Shown: in pieces, positions 17,781-25,580 of the stretch
How positions within the stretch are numbered: the first letter of the stretch is position 1
Layout: every line of letters starts with the position of its first letter
NCBI GenBank assembly: GCA_965250025.1
Contig: OZ252283.1
Span: 2,418,001-2,482,000, forward strand
DNA: 64,000 bases
Source: CBDDLD01 sp965250025
GTDB taxonomy: Bacteria > Bacteroidota > Bacteroidia > Flavobacteriales > Flavobacteriaceae
Direction: 5' to 3'
Translations under genes and position numbers: made by a program
Notes under the pieces: model-generated
What the model was told of the DNA's origin: nothing
Database searches by the model: none
The model's input: the letters and a program-made list of their open reading frames with translations, nothing else

Positions 17781-20117
17781 TTAACGCGATCCTATGGGAT
17801 GCCAGTCAACACCATCACTCATGAAAAGGAATCCTGATCCTCCTGCAATACTTGTTTTATTTGGTGGCGCTGTGGATGGTTCAAAGAACAAAGCACCTCC
17901 ACTATTATTTCTGATGGATACAATACGCCCTGCATGTGCGCTTGCCGGTTGTGGCAGTTCTAACAATCCTTGGATCCCCAGATTGGTTACAATGATTGCA
18001 AAATCATCGGGTGCCCAAACGATTGGTGTTGCTAATGCATGGGTACGTATGTTGCCATAAAGGGCTCCGCCGAGTCTTACATTGGCATCAACTACGACTT
18101 CTTCGGTTCCTGTGGCTGAAAATGTGAGGTTGTTACTGTTTAAGGCTACATTACGGTTGCCTGCTAATGTGCCATCTGCAGTATAGATGTCGTTATTGCT
18201 ACCGCCTAATGCCGATACCAATCCGCCTTCTTTAAGTTCTCCGGTTACCGGATCGGCAGTGACAATGACATCGGTAGCAGCGTCTGCACCGGTAAGATCA
18301 CTAATGCGTACTTTACCGTTAACTTCTAATCGTTCGTTTGGTGTACTGGTACCAATACCGGTATTGCCATTGGCTAATACTCTAATGCGTTCGTTGTTAT
18401 CGCCGTCACCTATAATAATATTGTTGGTGGTATTGGCTGGCAGTGGTATTCTAGGTCCACCTATAATTGTATTTCCTGATCCTGATACGATACCATTCCC
18501 TGCTTGATGACCGATGAATATATTATCGCTACCAATAGTTACATCTGCACCTGCTCTGCCTATGGCTATGTTTCTACTACCCGTTTGATTACTATTTAAA
18601 GCTGATAAGCCCACTGCCACATTATTAACTCCCGATGTGTTTGCTTGCAAAGTTGATTCGCCTACAGCTACATTTCCTGTACCTGTTTGATTACGAAATA
18701 ATGCAGCAAATCCTAAAGCGACGTTAGAAAAACCTATAGTATTGGCTTCTAACGCTAATGCACCTACGGCCACGTTATTTTCTCCCGAGGTATTTGCTGT
18801 TAATGCATTGTTTCCTATGGCGGTATTGAATGGCCCGGTATTGGCATTAAGGGTATTGCCTCCTACAGCAGTATTGCCTACTGTACTTGATGGTCCTCCC
18901 ACACCAACTCGCATACCATCGATCAAAGCCTCATCGCTTACTTCTAAAAGTTGTGTTGGCGTTGCGGTACCTATACCTACATTTCCTGTACGACCTATGG
19001 CAGAGGTTTGGTCTTCTCCGGTAACTGCCCAGGCATCACCATCTGCTGTGCCTCCACTTAAAGCCGATACCAATCCTCCTTCTTTAAGTTCTCCGGTTAC
19101 GGGGTCTGCAGTGACAATAACATCGGTAGCGGCATCAGTTCCGGTAAGGTCACTAATACGGACTTTACCATTAACTTCTAGTTTTTCATTAGGAGTGGCA
19201 GTGCCGATACCTACGTTACCCCCTTGATTTACAACAAAATGCGGATTCCAAGTTACACCATCATCTGTGGTAGTTGAGACACCAAACACATTATGATTAG
19301 ACCCTGATACTCCATCTCCAAATAGAAAAATCTGCTCATTTGAACCTTGACTATTCCTAATAAAAAGATGTTCACTAGAAGTACCTGTAGTCAATAAATT
19401 GAACCCATAACTACTTGGAACTGCATTGGCATCATATTTTTCAAATTCAAAATCGCTAATTTTTATCTTGTCTCCATCTGAACCTTCTATTTCTAAATTT
19501 GCATTTGGGTTATTTGTTCCAACCCCCACATTACCAAGCGTATAAATATCCTCGGTATTCTCTGTAGCGCCGGCATTGTTATCGGTACCAAACCAAGGTT
19601 CTATAGCGGTAAGATCTACCGTAGGATTGTCACTATTTTCATTATTATAGGTAAGCTGCCCTGAAGCATTGTTTAAACCTAGTGTCGTATTGGTTTGCGG
19701 TGGGGCGATATCCGCCAATGGTATGCTTACCGTATTATTATCGCTATCTGTTAAGATCAAATCTGTTCCGTCCTCCGTTAAACTTGTTACGGTTGTGTTG
19801 TTATCTACCCCTCCACTGGCTACTCTTACCCATTGTGCCCCGTCATTATAATAATATCCGGGAGTGACATCAGCTGCTGTTGCCGTATTGTACACCAACA
19901 TACCTTGCTTGTGTGCACTCAATGGTGCAGCGTTAGCCGTTGCCACCAATGCTATACGAGGCAATAAAAGTCCCTTGTTTGTCGCTGAGACTTCAAGTGC
20001 CGCATCCGGATCGGGTGTAGGTGTGCCAATTCCTGTTGTTTGAGCATACGTTATACTCACTGCTAATAATGCGATTACGCTTATTACTTTTTTCATGTGT
20101 TTCTTTTTATACTTCAT
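17781..20117 (-). CDS. Fibre-like surface protein (778 aa) with YadA-head-like repeats and a distinct C-terminal tip
   Basis: Signal peptide MKKVISVIALLAVSITYAQ if started at Met8 (20096); the 20117 start adds MKYKKKH. The N-terminal TGIGTPTPDPDAALEVSATNKG module is followed by one EPWFGTDNNAGATENTEDIYT linker and two DLTG(T/A)DAATDVIVTADPVTG modules. About eight 16-17-residue repeats lie at residues ~405-565 (NTAIGNNALTANTSG, NVAVGALALEANTIG, NVALGFAALFRNQTG). The last ~90 residues (PDDFAIIVTNLGIQGLLELP, IVSIRNNSGGALFFEP, GFLFMSDGVDWHPIGSR) replace the coiled-coil end and look like a small beta tip domain; no family is recognised. It is the first gene of a three-gene unit whose promoter should lie in 20118-20590. 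Confidence 0.85.
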   Translation of the reverse strand: MKYKKKHMKKVISVIALLAVSITYAQTTGIGTPTPDPDAALEVSATNKGLLLPRIALVATANAAPLSAHKQGMLVYNTATAADVTPGYYYNDGAQWVRVASGGVDNNTTVTSLTEDGTDLILTDSDNNTVSIPLADIAPPQTNTTLGLNNASGQLTYNNENSDNPTVDLTAIEPWFGTDNNAGATENTEDIYTLGNVGVGTNNPNANLEIEGSDGDKIKISDFEFEKYDANAVPSSYGFNLLTTGTSSEHLFIRNSQGSNEQIFLFGDGVSGSNHNVFGVSTTTDDGVTWNPHFVVNQGGNVGIGTATPNEKLEVNGKVRISDLTGTDAATDVIVTADPVTGELKEGGLVSALSGGTADGDAWAVTGEDQTSAIGRTGNVGIGTATPTQLLEVSDEALIDGMRVGVGGPSSTVGNTAVGGNTLNANTGPFNTAIGNNALTANTSGENNVAVGALALEANTIGFSNVALGFAALFRNQTGTGNVAVGESTLQANTSGVNNVAVGLSALNSNQTGSRNIAIGRAGADVTIGSDNIFIGHQAGNGIVSGSGNTIIGGPRIPLPANTTNNIIIGDGDNNERIRVLANGNTGIGTSTPNERLEVNGKVRISDLTGADAATDVIVTADPVTGELKEGGLVSALGGSNNDIYTADGTLAGNRNVALNSNNLTFSATGTEEVVVDANVRLGGALYGNIRTHALATPIVWAPDDFAIIVTNLGIQGLLELPQPASAHAGRIVSIRNNSGGALFFEPSTAPPNKTSIAGGSGFLFMSDGVDWHPIGSR
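19540..19620 (-). repeat. 81-bp fibre cassette, copy E
   Basis: Copy of the linker cassette in the 778-residue fibre gene, about 6.5 kb from copy D and interrupted by two paralogues that carry only diverged versions. Confidence 0.85.
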
Positions 20118-20591
20118 TTTTTAATTTGAAGATGCTACTGCAAAGGCATTCTTAGGTATGGCACAACATTACAGGTGTAACAGGATTGAGGGGAATTTGT
20201 TTTTACCTATAATGCCGTGCTTCCCTGGCGGCATTGTTTTCACTTTTTTTAAAGTCTGAAAACAACAACTTGTCCATCTGATTGTTTTGCAGTACGTCTC
20301 ATAGTTTCTGTTTACATTGTTTTCACTCGATAATCGAGATCTAAATGCTTCGAAGCTTACTTAGAAACTTAAAAGTCTTTATCTTTTAATGACTCTTGAG
20401 TTTGCTTCGACATTGTTTACTCTTGTTATTCAATGGTTTAATTGTTCATATTGCTATTACGTTATATGTACTACGGAACACCTATGGATGCCCATATTAT
20501 TTTTAAGTAGGGATGAATGTTGGGGCATGCTTTACAGGGGTTGGTCTGGTATCCAAATCCTGCAGTTCTGCACGTTTCATTTTTCTGTGTT
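20118..20591. other. Non-coding upstream region of the three-gene fibre unit
   Basis: No convincing gene. It holds a motif repeated in the same orientation: CATTGTTTTCACT at 20232-20244 and 20315-20327, with a weaker CATTGTTTACTCT at 20410-20422. It also holds two perfect short palindromes, CTCGA-TAA-TCGAG (20326-20338) and GCTTCGAAGC (20347-20356). No exact TAnnTTTG element facing the fibre genes was found. A promoter is expected here because a terminator for the preceding gene lies at 20592-20659. Confidence 0.5.
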
Positions 20592-20659
20592 AAAAAAAGA
20601 GCGAAAGATGTGTGGGGGGACTGAGTAAAATGTGAACATTAAACACATCCTCGCTCTTT
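20592..20659 (-). terminator. Rho-independent terminator of the 816-residue fibre gene
   Basis: A long, nearly perfect stem of about 17 bp pairs AAAGAGCGAAAGATGTGT (20596-20613) with ACACATCCTCGCTCTTT (20643-20659). On the minus strand it is followed by a run of seven T. It lies about 40 bp past the stop codon of the gene ending at 20701 and separates that gene from the next fibre unit. Confidence 0.85.
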
Positions 20660-20700
20660 GTCAGAAAAATTGCTATTAATCTATTGGTAGGTTAAGTTCT

Positions 20701-23151
20701 CTAGTCGTTAGCTATCTTATTGACCAGTGCTTCCAACTTATTTAGTCTTTCTTTTAATGCTTCTATATCTTTATCTTTAGATGCTATTAGTTTTTGCTGA
20801 TCAATGGTGTGCAAATACAACTCTTCCACTTTTTCCAATAACTGAATGGATAAATCCGAAAGGTTAAATGAGTATCCGCCATCTTCAGTTCTTGGTAATT
20901 CTTTAATGGATTTAATTCCCGGAAGGTGTTTGTTTTTGTTAATGTATTGTTCGACCTGATCTAAGGACTTGAAATTGTAATCTCCTTTAATTAAGGACAC
21001 GCCATCGAAGTAGGCCTCAAATACATAATCTGCATAGGAACTTGTTGCTGTACGAATGGTACCTTCAACTGCCAAACGTTCGTTTGCCGGTGCACCAAAC
21101 ATTGTTGTACGACCTATAGCTACACGACCCATGGTATAGATATCCTCTGCATTATCGGTAGCTCCTGCATCGTTATCCATACCAAACCAAGGTTCAATTG
21201 TAGTCATATCAATTGTTGGGTTATCATTATCTTCATTGGTATAGGTTAATAACCCAGCAGCATCTATTGCTAAAGTGGTATTGGTTTCTGCGGCTATTAT
21301 ATCTGCTAATGGTGTGCTTACCGTATTACCATCACTATCTGTAATCACAAGGTCATCATTGCCATCGCCATCTGGATCCGCTATTGTAAGTGAAGTATTC
21401 GTTGTATTGGTATCAGCATCTGTACCTGCTAAATCTGATAATGGTAATGTTACTGTATTACCATCACTATCTGTGATGACAAAATCATCATTACCGTCGC
21501 CATCTGGATCCGCTATCGTAACTGAAGTGTTGGTCGTATTGGTATCTACTGCAGCAGCTATGGCTGCTAATGGTGTGCTTACCGTGTTACCATCACTATC
21601 TGTAATTACAAGGTCATCATTGCCATCGCCATCTGGATCCGCTATTGTAAATGAAGTATTCGTCGTATTGGTATCAGCATCTGTACCTGCCAAATCTGCT
21701 AATGGTAGTGTTACTGTATTACCATCACTATCCGTAATGACAAGATCATCATTGCCATCGCCATCTGGGTCGGCTATTGTAACTGAAGTGTTGGTCGTAT
21801 TGGTATCAGCATCGGTACCTGCTAAATCTGATAATGGTAGCGTTACTGTATTACCATCACTATCTGTAATCACAAAATCATCATTACCGTCGCCATCTGG
21901 ATCCGCTATAGTAACTGAAGTATTTGTTGTATTAGTGTCTACTGCTGCAGCTATGGCTGCTAATGGTGTGCTTACCGTATTACCATCACTATCTGTTATG
22001 ACAAGATCATCGTTTCCATCGCCATCAGGATCGGCTATAGTAACTGAGGTATTCGTCGTATTGGTATCAGCATCGGTACCTGCTAAATCAGCTAATGGTA
22101 GTGTTACTGTATTACCATCACTATCCGTAATGACAAGGTCATCATTGCCATCGCCGTCAGGGTCAGCTATTGTAACTGAAGTGTTCGTCGTATTGGTATC
22201 AGCATCAGTACCTGCTAAATCTGATAATGGTAACGTTACTGTATTACCATCACTATCTGTGATGACAAAATCATCATTACCGTCACCATCTGGATCCGCT
22301 ATTGTAACTGAAGTATTTGTTGTATTAGTGTCTACTGCTGCAGCTATGGCTGCTAATGGTGTGCTTACCGTGTTACCATCACTATCCGTTATGACAAGAT
22401 CATCGTTTCCATCGCCGTCAGGGTCAGCTATTGTAACTGAGGTATTCGTTGTATTGGTATCTGCATCGGTACCTGCTAAATCAGCTAGTGGTAGTGTTAC
22501 TGTATTACCGTCACTATCCGTAATGACAAGATCATCATTGCCATCACCATCTGGGTCGGCTATTGTAACTGAAGTGTTGGTCGTGTTAGTATCATTAGCA
22601 TTAACTATATTGACAATCTCGTTAAAGATATCGCCATTGTTCTGAATGTTATTGACAACATCACCTATAACATCTATAGTGATATCAACGCCACCAGCAT
22701 TCTCTATGGTGTATGTACCATCACCATTATCTGTATAAGTAGAATTGGCATCGAAGTTTACTACCGTACCGTTGCCTGAGGTGTGTGTAAAAGTGCCATC
22801 ACCATTGTCAACTAATGTACTACTGTTGGCAGCAACGACACTAATGATATCAGCCATAGTTGCTATACGGTCCCATTTTGCACCATCCCAGTAGTAATAG
22901 CCGGGTGTGACATCGGCTGCAGTGGCTGTATTATATACAAACAAACTGGTTACGTTACCATTAGTAATTGTTGCTGTATCTGTTGTACTTGTTAGCGCGA
23001 CTTGGGGGAATAAGACCCCTTTGTCATTACTTACAATTTCGAGCTGTGATGAGTTGTTTGGTAATGGTGTTCCAATACCGACCTGCGCGAAAGATAAACT
23101 TGTGTACATAGCTATTGCTGTACAAAAAAGTAGTTTTTTGAATTTCTTCAT
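20701..23151 (-). CDS. Fibre-like surface protein (816 aa) with ten ~44-residue calcium-motif repeats
   Basis: Signal peptide MKKFKKLLFCTAIAMYTSLSFAQ. The N-terminal module (VGIGTPLPNNSSQLEIVSND, PGYYYWDGAKWDRIA) resembles the other fibre genes. Residues ~187-621 are ten tandem repeats of 43-44 residues (DTNTTNTSVTIADPDGDGND, then LVITDSDGNTVTLPLADLAG). Each has an acidic DPDGDGNDD loop typical of calcium-binding repeats. Three unit types alternate in fixed order, giving a 131-residue higher-order period. Then follow a diverged EPWFGMDNDAGAT linker and the family C-terminus (SSYADYVFEAYFDG, NKHLPGIKSIKELPRT, QLLEKVEELYLHTIDQQ) with a coiled coil. It is the first fibre gene downstream of the LytTR regulators and has its own terminator. 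Surface stalk function is inferred. Confidence 0.87.
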   Translation of the reverse strand: MKKFKKLLFCTAIAMYTSLSFAQVGIGTPLPNNSSQLEIVSNDKGVLFPQVALTSTTDTATITNGNVTSLFVYNTATAADVTPGYYYWDGAKWDRIATMADIISVVAANSSTLVDNGDGTFTHTSGNGTVVNFDANSTYTDNGDGTYTIENAGGVDITIDVIGDVVNNIQNNGDIFNEIVNIVNANDTNTTNTSVTIADPDGDGNDDLVITDSDGNTVTLPLADLAGTDADTNTTNTSVTIADPDGDGNDDLVITDSDGNTVSTPLAAIAAAVDTNTTNTSVTIADPDGDGNDDFVITDSDGNTVTLPLSDLAGTDADTNTTNTSVTIADPDGDGNDDLVITDSDGNTVTLPLADLAGTDADTNTTNTSVTIADPDGDGNDDLVITDSDGNTVSTPLAAIAAAVDTNTTNTSVTIADPDGDGNDDFVITDSDGNTVTLPLSDLAGTDADTNTTNTSVTIADPDGDGNDDLVITDSDGNTVTLPLADLAGTDADTNTTNTSFTIADPDGDGNDDLVITDSDGNTVSTPLAAIAAAVDTNTTNTSVTIADPDGDGNDDFVITDSDGNTVTLPLSDLAGTDADTNTTNTSLTIADPDGDGNDDLVITDSDGNTVSTPLADIIAAETNTTLAIDAAGLLTYTNEDNDNPTIDMTTIEPWFGMDNDAGATDNAEDIYTMGRVAIGRTTMFGAPANERLAVEGTIRTATSSYADYVFEAYFDGVSLIKGDYNFKSLDQVEQYINKNKHLPGIKSIKELPRTEDGGYSFNLSDLSIQLLEKVEELYLHTIDQQKLIASKDKDIEALKERLNKLEALVNKIAND
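21289..22593 (-). repeat. In-frame higher-order tandem repeat (3.3 x 393 bp)
   Basis: Ten units of 43-44 codons in three types: DDL...LADLAGTDA, DDL...STPLAAIAAAV and DDF...LSDLAGTDA. They repeat in the order 1-2-3 three times and end with a tenth, variant unit. The landmark TGGTGTGCTTACCGT occurs at 21571, 21964 and 22357, exactly 393 bp apart. This implies duplication of whole three-unit blocks. Confidence 0.92.
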
Positions 23152-23772
23152 GTGTTGTTATTTTTTGAATTAATAGCAGAATCCTAAAATGTCATGTGAG
23201 CAGAATTCTGCGTGTCATGTTAGTATGAATTCTTTAACAAATGTATTTCGGTCAACTATGAAGCTTTCGATATTTTGCGCGAAATGGACTATATGATCGT
23301 GAAAGGGATTTTACCTGAAAAGACTAATGAATTAAAGCATTATTAAAGCTCCTTAAGATACTGTTAGTGATGAAACTACGCCTTAATTGTTAATTTTATC
23401 ACAACTAACAAAGCCGATATAATTATACCTTCTGCTTTGAGTGATACAACTACAAATTTCTTTACAGTGCTTGAGATTTTTGTTAAAAAAAGAAAAAGGG
23501 TCACGCGAATCGTATTCTATCTATTCACATATATCCTGAAATAATTCAAATAAAAACTGCACTTTGTTATATCAAACACTTACGTTTTTATGATTATAAT
23601 ATTTCAGTCCTTTTGTTTTGTTTAATGCGTAATGATAAAACGAAAAAAAACAAGGAAAAGTATTTCTGATGCTATATCTGTATATCGTTTTGTATGATAT
23701 GAATCATCAAGAGGTAAAAAAGAAGTAATGTAGTGATAGTGAATAATGAACTTAATTGAGGTCCTTGTACTT
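23152..23772. other. Long non-coding upstream region of the fibre array
   Basis: No open frame that looks coding. It holds a minus-strand -7-like TACATTTG (complement of 23238-23245) without a clear -33 partner. It also holds the direct repeat TGTCATGT at 23190 and 23213, which brackets the perfect palindrome GCAGAATTCTGC (23200-23211). The remainder is AT-rich without recognisable structure. It separates the membrane LytTR gene from the fibre genes and is the natural place for control of the latter. Confidence 0.5.
23190..23245 (-). promoter_or_regulatory. Candidate promoter/operator region of the fibre array
   Basis: On the minus strand, TACATTTG (23245-23238) fits the Bacteroidota -7 consensus TAnnTTTG. 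Downstream of it lie two copies of ACATGACA with a 23-bp period and a 12-bp perfect palindrome between them, roughly 40-70 bp before the start codon at 23151. No convincing -33 element was seen, so the promoter call is tentative. Confidence 0.4.
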
Positions 23773-24675
23773 TTATGCTGTTAAAACGCCTCTTAACTCT
23801 TTATACTTTTTTCTTGATACCGGAACGTATATGTTATCTTTTATTACCAATGTTGCTTGTCTGCTGGTCCCTATAAGTTTTTTAACGTTTAGGGTATTTA
23901 CTATAAATGATTTGTGACAACGGTAGAAAGGATTGAACTCTAATTTCTCAAATTGTTTTTCTAACTCTCTGAGTGATTGCCTAAATATGACTTTTTTGAT
24001 TTGACCGTTATCTGCTTTATACAAAACGGATAATTCCTTATCATTGGATTCCACAAGCAAAATTGCATCTATCTTATATATGTGAACTCCATCGGTTTTA
24101 TTCTTACTGTAAATTCTAATGATGGATTCGCTTTTAAAAATCGGTTGAGGCAACGTATTTTCTTTATCTAATAACCTGTTCTTAAAATAGAACATATAGT
24201 CCATCACTTTAAGAAAGCTAAAAATCGTCACTCCTAATGCAAGGCTTATCTGCATAGACTCGTTAAACAATACACTTGTTAATACATGAACATTGAAATA
24301 CTTATAAATTAAAAGTAAAGACACATACAATGATATCCCTCCAAGGGTTACCAAAGTCATAAAGAAAATCCCTTCATGCCAATTTTTCCAATTGGTATCC
24401 GCTATTATATTTTTAATCATATAATTGCGTAATCCAATACAAATTCTATAGGATAGAAATATGAATAATGCACTGTTGAGTGCCAGTACTGTCTTTAGAC
24501 TGATATAATAATTATCTTCTATTTCCAAAGGCTCTAAGGTAATTGTTATAAAAAGTGCAATTAAACCAACCACATAAGCACTTTTTAAAGGCTTTATATA
24601 GGTATAATCTATCACGGCTTTTTTCACTAAAACCTTTTTTAACAGTAGAATATATGTCTCAAGTTTTTTCGACAA
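23773..24675 (-). CDS. Membrane-anchored LytTR-family transcriptional regulator
   Basis: 300 residues. About four hydrophobic segments lie in residues 30-175 (SAYVVGLIALFITITLEPL, TVLALNSALFIFLSYRI, GIFFMTLVTLGGISLYVSLLL, ISLALGVTIFSFLKVMDYM). A C-terminal LytTR DNA-binding domain of about 100 residues follows (IYKIDAILLVESNDKELSV, FRQSLRELEKQF, NPFYRCHKSFIVNTLNVKKL, YVPVSRKKYKELRG). There is no receiver domain, so it is a one-component regulator that presumably senses at the membrane. It lies 161 bp downstream of the LytTR response regulator and 621 bp upstream of the fibre array, same strand. A direct repeat of LytTR-site geometry lies in its upstream region (24793-24821). Targets are inferred. 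Confidence 0.88.
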   Translation of the reverse strand: MSKKLETYILLLKKVLVKKAVIDYTYIKPLKSAYVVGLIALFITITLEPLEIEDNYYISLKTVLALNSALFIFLSYRICIGLRNYMIKNIIADTNWKNWHEGIFFMTLVTLGGISLYVSLLLIYKYFNVHVLTSVLFNESMQISLALGVTIFSFLKVMDYMFYFKNRLLDKENTLPQPIFKSESIIRIYSKNKTDGVHIYKIDAILLVESNDKELSVLYKADNGQIKKVIFRQSLRELEKQFEKLEFNPFYRCHKSFIVNTLNVKKLIGTSRQATLVIKDNIYVPVSRKKYKELRGVLTA

Positions 24676-24792
24676 AAGTTAGTAGCCAAACCAACCGTTT
24701 TATGCTACGGATGGTATATTATTCAGAGTACTAATTGAGTCTAAAACTCAAGAGTTATCAATACGTATTGAGAATTAGGGACTTTTTTGTAT

Positions 24793-24821
24793 AAAAGTGT
24801 ATTGTTTTTAAAGAAAAGTGT
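24793..24821 (-). promoter_or_regulatory. Candidate LytTR binding site (direct repeat, 21-bp period)
   Basis: On the minus strand ACACTTTT occurs twice, at 24821-24814 and 24800-24793, exactly 21 bp apart. LytTR proteins such as AgrA and ComE bind two 9-bp direct repeats of the type ACAnTTnAG separated by 12 bp, which is the same 21-bp period. It lies between the response regulator's stop codon and the start of the membrane LytTR gene. Confidence 0.5.
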
Positions 24822-24836
24822 CGTTGGTAATTATCA

Positions 24837-25580
24837 TCACATTCTGCGATTAAGAATAGACAACATGTCTAAGAGGTCTTTTTTCTTTCTTACAGCCACA
24901 TTAATTCTTGACTGATCGCTTAAGACTACGACCCCGCCTTTACCTTTTATATATTCTTTGAAAAAGGTCAGGTTGATAAGGTGGCTTTGATGAACTCTGC
25001 AAAATCCATAATGGTACAAATGGGTTTCAAATTCTGATATGGTTTTAGACACGACTATCTGTGCTTTATTTATAAGCATTATTATCGTATAATTAGAATT
25101 GGATTCGCAACGTATAATTTCTGACACTTTTAGTCTTAAATAGCCTGTAGATGTAGGTACATCAATATGATCTGAATTACGCTTACGGGTGGTTTCCGCC
25201 TCTTCAGTCTTTTTTTGCAGTAGTTTTTGATTTATAACCTTACGTGTGGCATTGATAAACTCTAATTGATTGATGGGTTTTATCAGATAATCCGAAGCCC
25301 TTGTTTTTATAGCATTGATGCCATAATTACTGTATGCCGATATGTATATTTTTGCGGCTTCTGATCGTTTTAAAAGCTTTGACTCAAAAATCAGTTTATT
25401 TTTTAACTGAATGTCTAAATATAAAATGTCGGGAGTATGTTGCCGGAGTGCTTCATCGAATTCTTCAACCGTTTTGGCTTCAAAAACTATTTTGACCTCC
25501 GGAAATTCGTTCTCTAATAATAAAGAGATAAACTCTCTAGCGTTTTTTTCATCGTCAACGATGCCTGCTTTGAATTCCAT
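24837..25580 (-). CDS. LytTR-family response regulator
   Basis: Receiver domain at the N-terminus (GIVDDEKNAREF; phospho-acceptor Asp in DILYLDIQ; conserved Lys in YLIKPINQ) followed by a LytTR DNA-binding domain (IDVPTSTGYLRLKVSEII, YGFCRVHQSHLINLTFFKEY, VVLSDQSRINVAVRKK). The start at 25580 (MEFKAGIVDD) is preferred over 25592, which adds only MHVT. It overlaps the 3' end of the sensor-kinase gene by 26 bp, so the two are translationally coupled and almost certainly a cognate pair. The orientation points toward the fibre array downstream. Confidence 0.93.
   Translation of the reverse strand: MEFKAGIVDDEKNAREFISLLLENEFPEVKIVFEAKTVEEFDEALRQHTPDILYLDIQLKNKLIFESKLLKRSEAAKIYISAYSNYGINAIKTRASDYLIKPINQLEFINATRKVINQKLLQKKTEEAETTRKRNSDHIDVPTSTGYLRLKVSEIIRCESNSNYTIIMLINKAQIVVSKTISEFETHLYHYGFCRVHQSHLINLTFFKEYIKGKGGVVVLSDQSRINVAVRKKKDLLDMLSILNRRM

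Noticed and set aside
21289..22593. Regularly spaced repeats suggesting a CRISPR array
   Set aside because: Units are about 131 bp with no unique spacers, form one continuous protein frame with signal peptide and C-terminal domain, and no cas gene is present.
21275..22645. 456-codon open frame on the plus strand through the repeat region
   Set aside because: It is the mirror of the in-frame 44-codon repeat on the minus strand; the absence of stops follows from the repeated composition, and there is no signal, start context or family match.
6243..23151. Prophage or contractile-injection tail-fibre region
   Set aside because: The fibre texture is tail-like, but no capsid, sheath, baseplate, terminase, integrase or lysis gene is present and every fibre gene has a Sec signal peptide.
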